Assembly: GCF_019226825.1 (NCBI RefSeq)
Contig: NZ_CP076643.1
Coordinates: 1,736,001-1,800,000, forward strand
DNA: 64,000 nt
Reading direction: 5' to 3'
DNA from: Vibrio ostreae
GTDB taxonomy: Bacteria > Pseudomonadota > Gammaproteobacteria > Enterobacterales > Vibrionaceae
Within the stretch, counting starts at the first letter, position 1, and each line of letters begins with the position of its first letter. The translations under genes were made by a program, and so were the position numbers. The notes under the pieces were generated by a model. That model saw nothing but the letters and a program-made list of their open reading frames with translations, was not told where the DNA came from and ran no database searches. This document shows, one piece after another, positions 57,488-64,000 of the stretch.

Positions 57488-58417
57488 ATGGCAATGGAAT
57501 CTTTGATTACCATCGGCATTTTTGTCTTCGTCGTTATCGTGTTCATCGCCTCGGCGGTCAAGACGGTACCACAGGGCGATAACTGGACCGTTGAGCGCTT
57601 TGGCCGCTACACCCATTCACTCAGTCCCGGTCTTAACTTCATCATTCCTTTCATCGACCGCGTCGGGCGTAAAATTAATATGATGGAGCGGGTGCTGGAC
57701 ATTCCGGCTCAGGAAGTGATCAGTAAAGACAACGCCAATGTGGTGATCGATGCGGTCTGCTTTGTGCAGGTGATTGATGCCGCGCGGGCAGCTTATGAAG
57801 TCAATGATCTGGAAAATGCGATCCGCAACCTGACACTGACCAACATGCGTACCGTACTTGGCTCAATGGAACTGGACGAAATGCTCAGTCAGCGCGATAT
57901 GATCAACACCAAATTGCTGACCATCGTTGACCAGGCAACTAACCCCTGGGGTGTCAAAGTGACCCGGATTGAGATTAAAGATGTCCAGCCTCCGGCGGAT
58001 CTGACTTCAGCGATGAATGCGCAGATGAAAGCCGAGCGTGAAAAGCGCGCCTCTATCCTTGAAGCCGAAGGAGTGCGTCAGGCGGAAATCCTCAAAGCCG
58101 AAGGGCAAAAACAGTCAGAGATCCTCAAGGCTGAGGGGGCCAAACAGGCCGCCATTTTACAGGCCGAAGCCCGTGAGCGCGCCGCTCAGGCGGAAGCCAG
58201 AGCCACTGAAATGGTTTCGAATGCCATTGCCCAGGGCGATATGAAAGCGGTCAATTACTTTATCGCTCAGGGCTACACCGAGGCACTAAAAGCCATCGGC
58301 AAGGCTGAGAATGGTAAAATCATTATGTTACCGCTGGAAGCGACCGGTTTGATGGGCTCGATTACCGGCATTGCCGAAATGTTTAAACAAACGGATACCC
58401 GTAAGGTGGATTCTTGA
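57488..58417 (+). CDS. qmcA: SPFH/stomatin-family membrane protein QmcA
   Basis: This protein (309 residues from the chosen start) has an N-terminal membrane helix (about residues 4-24) and a stomatin/prohibitin (SPFH) domain (about 25-190; [20 protein letters not shown]). The C-terminal Glu/Ala/Lys-rich coiled coil contains repeats of ILKAEGxKQ. QmcA forms large membrane cages and is functionally linked to FtsH. The ATG at 57488 follows AAGGATAGGAAC and gives the hydrophobic start; the frame extends uselessly upstream to 57434. It overlaps the NfeD-like gene by three bases. Confidence 0.94.
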   Translation: MAMESLITIGIFVFVVIVFIASAVKTVPQGDNWTVERFGRYTHSLSPGLNFIIPFIDRVGRKINMMERVLDIPAQEVISKDNANVVIDAVCFVQVIDAARAAYEVNDLENAIRNLTLTNMRTVLGSMELDEMLSQRDMINTKLLTIVDQATNPWGVKVTRIEIKDVQPPADLTSAMNAQMKAEREKRASILEAEGVRQAEILKAEGQKQSEILKAEGAKQAAILQAEARERAAQAEARATEMVSNAIAQGDMKAVNYFIAQGYTEALKAIGKAENGKIIMLPLEATGLMGSITGIAEMFKQTDTRKVDS

Positions 58418-58893
58418 TCGACTGGTTAACCCAATTTAATCACTGGCACTGGCTCGGACTCGGGCTGGCCTTGTTGGCGACCGAGCTGCTCGGGATGGCC
58501 GGTTATTGCCTGTGGCTCGGGCTGTCGGCGTTACTGGTGGCCGGGCTGATGCTCGGCATTCCGCTTAGCTGGCAACTGCAATGGTGCAGCTTTGCGGCTT
58601 TTTCGCTGGTCACGACCTGGCTGTGGTGGCGCCGTCAGCTCACTCACGACAAGCGCAGTGATGCCAGCCGAACACTCAATCAGAAGCAGAAACAGTTGAT
58701 CGGGCGCAGCGCAACGGTCGCAGAAGATGTACCGGTTGGCCAGTTTCGTCTCCAAATTGGCGACAGTACCTGGATAGCAGAATGCGATACGCCGCTCAGC
58801 GCCGGACAGAGGGTCGAAGTCATTGCCGTCGATGGCACGGTACTGAAAGTCCGCCTACAACACGTCAGCCTACACCAACCCGCTGATCACTGA
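58414..58893 (+). CDS. NfeD-like membrane protein (YbbJ)
   Basis: This 159-residue protein has two or three membrane helices in its first half (about residues 10-75) and an OB-fold NfeD C-terminal domain (about 90-155; [20 protein letters not shown] and [13 protein letters not shown]). NfeD proteins pair with SPFH proteins such as QmcA. It starts at a TTG that overlaps the qmcA stop (TTGA), so translation is coupled. Confidence 0.92.
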   Translation: MIDWLTQFNHWHWLGLGLALLATELLGMAGYCLWLGLSALLVAGLMLGIPLSWQLQWCSFAAFSLVTTWLWWRRQLTHDKRSDASRTLNQKQKQLIGRSATVAEDVPVGQFRLQIGDSTWIAECDTPLSAGQRVEVIAVDGTVLKVRLQHVSLHQPADH

Positions 58894-58929
58894 ACTGTGC
58901 CTTTCCGCACCGTTATCCGGCCGCAACAG

Positions 58930-58966
58930 TGATGACGACAATAAAAGTGATCACGACAATAAAGAC
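58930..58966 (+). repeat. 18-bp direct repeat downstream of the NfeD-like gene
   Basis: GTGATGACGACAATAAAA and GTGATCACGACAATAAAG lie side by side, differing at two bases, between the NfeD-like gene and cueR. Confidence 0.7.
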
Positions 58967-58969
58967 ACT

Positions 58970-59395
58970 TTAGCCATCAGATGAGGCTGCCAGTGAATGC
59001 TGGCAGCAATGCCCTTTGAGATTATCGATGATTGGGCACTCACTGTTTTCATCGCCGGGACACTCATTCACCCACTCTTCAAGCTGCTGCTTAATCAGGG
59101 TCAGCTCTTCCAGTTTTCTGCTCACCTGCTCCAGCTTGAGCTGGGCCTTTTCTTTGACCGCATGGCTGGTGCGCTGCGGGTTATTGGCCAGGGCCAGCAT
59201 CGCCTTACATTCGTCGAGGGAGAAACCGACGCTCTTGCAGCGCGCTATCAGCAACAGATCATCCACATGACTCTGATTGTACTGACGATAGCCATTGCCA
59301 GAACGCACAGGGGCGGCAATCAGCCCTTTCTCTTCATACAACCGCACCGACTTAGCCGTCAGGCCGGTTTTTTTTGCCACTTCACTGATGTTCAT
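58970..59395 (-). CDS. cueR: MerR-family copper-responsive regulator CueR
   Basis: This 141-residue regulator has a MerR winged helix (residues 1-70; NISEVAKKTGLTAKSVRLYE), a dimerisation helix (about 78-110) and a metal loop. The loop has Cys112 and Cys120 separated by seven residues (CPGDENSEC), exactly the Cu+ ligands of E. coli CueR. The frame extends upstream to 59482, but the ATG at 59395 gives the true MerR start. The tail adds CCQHS, possibly another metal site. In E. coli cueR also neighbours the ybb genes. The copA target is not in this window. Confidence 0.93.
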   Translation of the reverse strand: MNISEVAKKTGLTAKSVRLYEEKGLIAAPVRSGNGYRQYNQSHVDDLLLIARCKSVGFSLDECKAMLALANNPQRTSHAVKEKAQLKLEQVSRKLEELTLIKQQLEEWVNECPGDENSECPIIDNLKGHCCQHSLAASSDG

Positions 59396-59494
59396 CTTTC
59401 CTCCGTCGGGGCACTGCAGACAAATAGCCACTTGTCTGCAACGTAACCACTTGCCTCCAGCGGCTGCGGCCAAATCCGGCACACAGTAACAAAC

Positions 59495-59528
59495 AAAAAG
59501 GAGACAGGGTTAAACCATGCCTCCTTCC
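59495..59528 (-). terminator. Terminator after ligA
   Basis: On the minus strand AAGGAGGCA pairs with TGTCTCCTT across a short loop, then TTTTG. One G-T pair is needed. It sits about 90 bases past the ligA stop. Confidence 0.6.
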
Positions 59529-59616
59529 GGGGGTAATTGCAATGATTTGGCTCAGGTTACCGGCCAGGCGGCTTATCGCGCTTAACCCGTTCACGCAGGT
59601 AACCAGACCAGCACCA

Positions 59617-61653
<2,037 letters not shown>

Positions 61654-61660
61654 CTATCAT

Positions 61661-61691
61661 GAAAAAAGGCCCCGACACGGGGCCTTTCTTA
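61661..61691 (-). terminator. Hairpin terminator between zipA and ligA
   Basis: AAAAAAGGCCCCG-ACA-CGGGGCCTTTCTT forms a strong GC stem with A/T flanks. On the minus strand the tail is TTTTTTC. It may only partly stop transcription into ligA. Confidence 0.8.
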
Positions 61692-61710
61692 ACCAAACAA
61701 GGTTATGGAA

Positions 61711-62637
61711 TCAATTATGTGCTGTCCGGTTCCGAAAGTCAGTAATTTGCTTACGGTAAGCGGCCAGGCGATCCGGTGTCATCAGGTTGCGCGCGTCATC
61801 GAGGACGTTGCCGCCCATATCATCGGCGATCTGCTGGGCCGTTTTCAGCATCAGCTTAAAGTTATGATCCGCTTCACCGAAGCATGGCAAGGTCATAAAG
61901 AATGAAATGCCCTTGGTGGTGAATTCTGCCGGATCATCGTGTTTCAGCGTCCCGGGATGCATCATGTTCGCGACACTAAACAGCACCTTGCCGGTACCGG
62001 ACAAATCAGCATGGCGATGAAAAATATCCATTTCGCCGTACAACAGGCCGTTCTGCTGCATACTATCGAACAGCTTAGTACCAACAAAGGGTTCGTTGCC
62101 GGCACAATGTACATTCAACACGATAACCTGCATCTCATCCTGGGCCGGTTCTGCGGCCTGAGGAGCCGGTTCTGGCTGCGCTTGAGGCTCCTCTACCACA
62201 GGTTCAGCATCGACACCTGCTCGCGCAGTGCTGAACATCGGCTCGGATGGTGCTTCATAGACAGTCACAGGCTCTGGCTGGGCTTCATCAACTGGCGCAG
62301 TTTCAGGCGCTTGAAATTCTGAGCGCACCTCACTCTGCTCTGTCAGCGGTTCTTCAGCAGCGGTGTAGCCACCGATCAGAGGATCCACCTCAGGCTCATC
62401 TTTAATCCCGAAGTCCGGCTGGTTGCGATCCTTACGAATGATTTCATAATCATCTTCCGGAGCAAAAGCACGCGCTGCCGCTACTTCATCTTCTTCAGGC
62501 TCTACGTCAATCCGGCCAAGTGGTTTATCACCAAACTTAGACTTCCCTTCTTTTTTACTGGTCCACAGACCATGAAATAGCAAAGCGGCTATCGCTAGCG
62601 CGCCAACAATAATGAGTACGAATCGCAATTCCTGCAT
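61711..62637 (-). CDS. zipA: Cell division protein ZipA
   Basis: This 308-residue protein tethers FtsZ to the inner membrane. It has an N-terminal membrane helix (about residues 4-25; [20 protein letters not shown]), a basic then acidic Pro/Gln/Glu-rich linker (about 30-165) and the C-terminal FtsZ-binding domain (about 168-300). The latter contains [20 protein letters not shown] and [20 protein letters not shown]. It is divergent from cysZ. Confidence 0.96.
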   Translation of the reverse strand: MQELRFVLIIVGALAIAALLFHGLWTSKKEGKSKFGDKPLGRIDVEPEEDEVAAARAFAPEDDYEIIRKDRNQPDFGIKDEPEVDPLIGGYTAAEEPLTEQSEVRSEFQAPETAPVDEAQPEPVTVYEAPSEPMFSTARAGVDAEPVVEEPQAQPEPAPQAAEPAQDEMQVIVLNVHCAGNEPFVGTKLFDSMQQNGLLYGEMDIFHRHADLSGTGKVLFSVANMMHPGTLKHDDPAEFTTKGISFFMTLPCFGEADHNFKLMLKTAQQIADDMGGNVLDDARNLMTPDRLAAYRKQITDFRNRTAHN

Positions 62638-62877
62638 CTTAAACTCTCAGTTTCTCGATTTTTGATGTCCTGAGCTTCAACGCTTGTCGTTAACGTTGCC
62701 AAAGGTAGGTTTTATCGGCTTATCAGTTTACTTTACCAAAAGTCAGCCCCTGTTTAGAACAACTTAATGTTAAAAGGTGCGTTAATGGTGTGATTTTTAC
62801 CACGCTTTTCTTCCTCTGTTGCTCAGTTACAATAGAATGCAACTTTCACCGCTGGCAAATCGTATACGGAATACACT

Positions 62878-63624
62878 ATGCAAAATCATAAGCGCTCAGG
62901 CTTTGGCTATTTTTTCTACGGCCTGGAACTGGCTTTATCACCCGGCATCCGCCGATTCGTGATTATGCCACTGTTGGCTAATATCCTCTTAGTTGGTGGC
63001 GCCCTGCTCTATCTGTTTTCACACCTCGACAGCTGGATTAATCAATGGATGGGACAAATCCCGGACTGGTTGTCCTGGCTGAGTTACATTCTGTGGCCGC
63101 TGTTGGTACTGACCATTCTCGCCACCTTCTCCTACTTTTTCAGCACGCTGGCTAACTTTGTCGCCGCACCGTTTAACGGTCTGCTGGCAGAAAAGGTTGA
63201 AGAAAAACTCACCGGTCACACGATTAATGACGAGGGTATACTGGCCGTCATCAAAGATGTGCCACGCATCATGGCACGGGAATGGCGTAAACTGCTTTAT
63301 ACCTTACCCAAAGCCATCGGTCTGTTTCTACTGCTGCTGATCCCGGCCCTTGGCCAGACCCTGGGGCCGATTCTGTGGTTTTTATTTACCGCCTGGATGC
63401 TCGCCATTCAGTACTGCGACTATCCGTTTGATAACCATAAAGTCGCATTTAATGACATGCGTAATAATTTGAAACAAAAACAGGGCAAAGCGTATGGCTT
63501 CGGCATGCTGGTGTCGGTTCTGACAACGATTCCGATCATCAACCTATTTGTCATGCCGGTAGCGGTTTGTGGCGCGACCGCGATGTGGGTCAGCGAGTTT
63601 AAAGGGCATTATGTGACCCGATAG
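62878..63624 (+). CDS. cysZ: Sulfate transporter CysZ
   Basis: This 248-residue membrane protein supplies sulfate for cysteine synthesis. The start [20 protein letters not shown] and the segment [20 protein letters not shown] are characteristic of CysZ. Four or more hydrophobic helices are visible. It lies upstream of cysK, the last enzyme of the pathway, as in E. coli. Confidence 0.95.
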   Translation: MQNHKRSGFGYFFYGLELALSPGIRRFVIMPLLANILLVGGALLYLFSHLDSWINQWMGQIPDWLSWLSYILWPLLVLTILATFSYFFSTLANFVAAPFNGLLAEKVEEKLTGHTINDEGILAVIKDVPRIMAREWRKLLYTLPKAIGLFLLLLIPALGQTLGPILWFLFTAWMLAIQYCDYPFDNHKVAFNDMRNNLKQKQGKAYGFGMLVSVLTTIPIINLFVMPVAVCGATAMWVSEFKGHYVTR

Positions 63625-63770
63625 ACATTTTGGCGGTGAAAGCCGCCGATACCTATAAGTTATAACTTTTTAATCCTTTTACCTTTTTAACCGAGCACAT
63701 ATTCTCTAAATCGTATCCGCAACGTATCGACTTATCGATAGCAAAACATGCGAAATGAAGGAACATCACA

Positions 63771-64000
63771 ATGAGCAAAATTTACGAAGACAATTCTCTT
63801 ACTATTGGTAACACGCCACTGGTTCGTCTGAACAAAGTCAGCAAAGGTAACGTACTGGCTAAAGTTGAATCACGTAACCCAAGCTTCAGTGTTAAATGCC
63901 GTATCGGCGCCAACATGATTTGGGATGCAGAGAAGCAAGGTAAACTGAAACCAGGCATCGAACTTGTGGAACCAACCAGTGGTAATACAGGTATTGCTCT
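63771..64000 (+). CDS. cysK: Cysteine synthase A (partial, N-terminal 76 residues)
   Basis: The frame from the ATG at 63771 (after GAAGGAACATCACA) runs off the window end. The product is O-acetylserine sulfhydrylase, which makes cysteine from sulfide and O-acetylserine using PLP. The start [20 protein letters not shown], the segment [20 protein letters not shown] with the PLP-lysine (in SVKCRIG), and the substrate loop PTSGNTGIA identify it as the CysK type. Confidence 0.96.
   Translation, partial: MSKIYEDNSLTIGNTPLVRLNKVSKGNVLAKVESRNPSFSVKCRIGANMIWDAEKQGKLKPGIELVEPTSGNTGIA

Overview
The window looks like chromosome 1 of a Vibrio species with roughly 50% GC. The evidence is the gene content and order: toxR-toxS divergent from htpG, the sodium-type flagellar protein MotY, the nagE/nagA/nagC cluster, fimV, rsx(rnf)ABCDGE-nth-gloA, and cysK-cysZ-zipA-ligA. 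From recalled gene order this matches the V. cholerae chromosome 1 segment around cysK to rnf, read in the opposite direction. I cannot fix the species from sequence alone.

Layout. Positions 1-8.4 kb hold an accessory catabolic island. A TRAP transporter (dctP-dctQ-dctM) and a tripartite tricarboxylate transporter (tctC-tctB-tctA) are co-oriented with an RraA/HMG-aldolase-type enzyme and a D-2-hydroxyacid dehydrogenase, divergent from a LysR regulator. From 8.5 to 10.4 kb lies a PepSY-TM protein with a small Cys/His DUF2946 protein. From 10.7 to 18.0 kb runs the Rsx/Rnf electron-transport operon followed by nth and gloA. From 18 to 22 kb there is a DUF2753 gene behind a perfect 7-1-7 Fur box, then motY, rnt and a Na+/H+ antiporter. 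From 22.4 to 34.9 kb the minus strand carries purF, cvpA, dedD, folC, accD, truA, fimV and glnS. From 35.1 to 39.5 kb is the N-acetylglucosamine cluster. From 39.5 to 49.6 kb are a CPA2 antiporter, asnB, rfaH, a peptide permease, hemH, adk and htpG. From 49.9 to 54.0 kb are toxRS, a SelW-like Rdx protein and a compact operon of two DUF1538 membrane proteins plus PII-like and CBS proteins. From 54.2 to 59.4 kb are two SDR-fold genes and the ybbN-qmcA-nfeD-cueR block. From 59.6 kb to the end are ligA, zipA, cysZ and the start of cysK.

How the parts work together. The island at the left end appears to be a regulated import-and-catabolism module for one or more carboxylic acids. The rsx genes encode a membrane NADH/ferredoxin redox pump. 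The nag genes import and deacetylate GlcNAc under NagC control. The DUF1538-PII-CBS operon looks like a membrane transporter or channel with cytosolic nucleotide-sensing partners, and is the best candidate for an undescribed system.

Sequence quality. Five genes (rsxC, rsxG, accD and both DUF1538 genes) are each broken by exactly one base gained or lost in a homopolymer. Because accD is normally essential, assembly or sequencing error is the likeliest cause. These genes are annotated as full length with the frameshift marked. Other notable signals are 114-bp tandem repeats in rsxC, nested 141-bp repeats in fimV, two sets of short tandem repeats that begin at stop codons, and a 21-residue membrane-peptide ORF with its own terminator.
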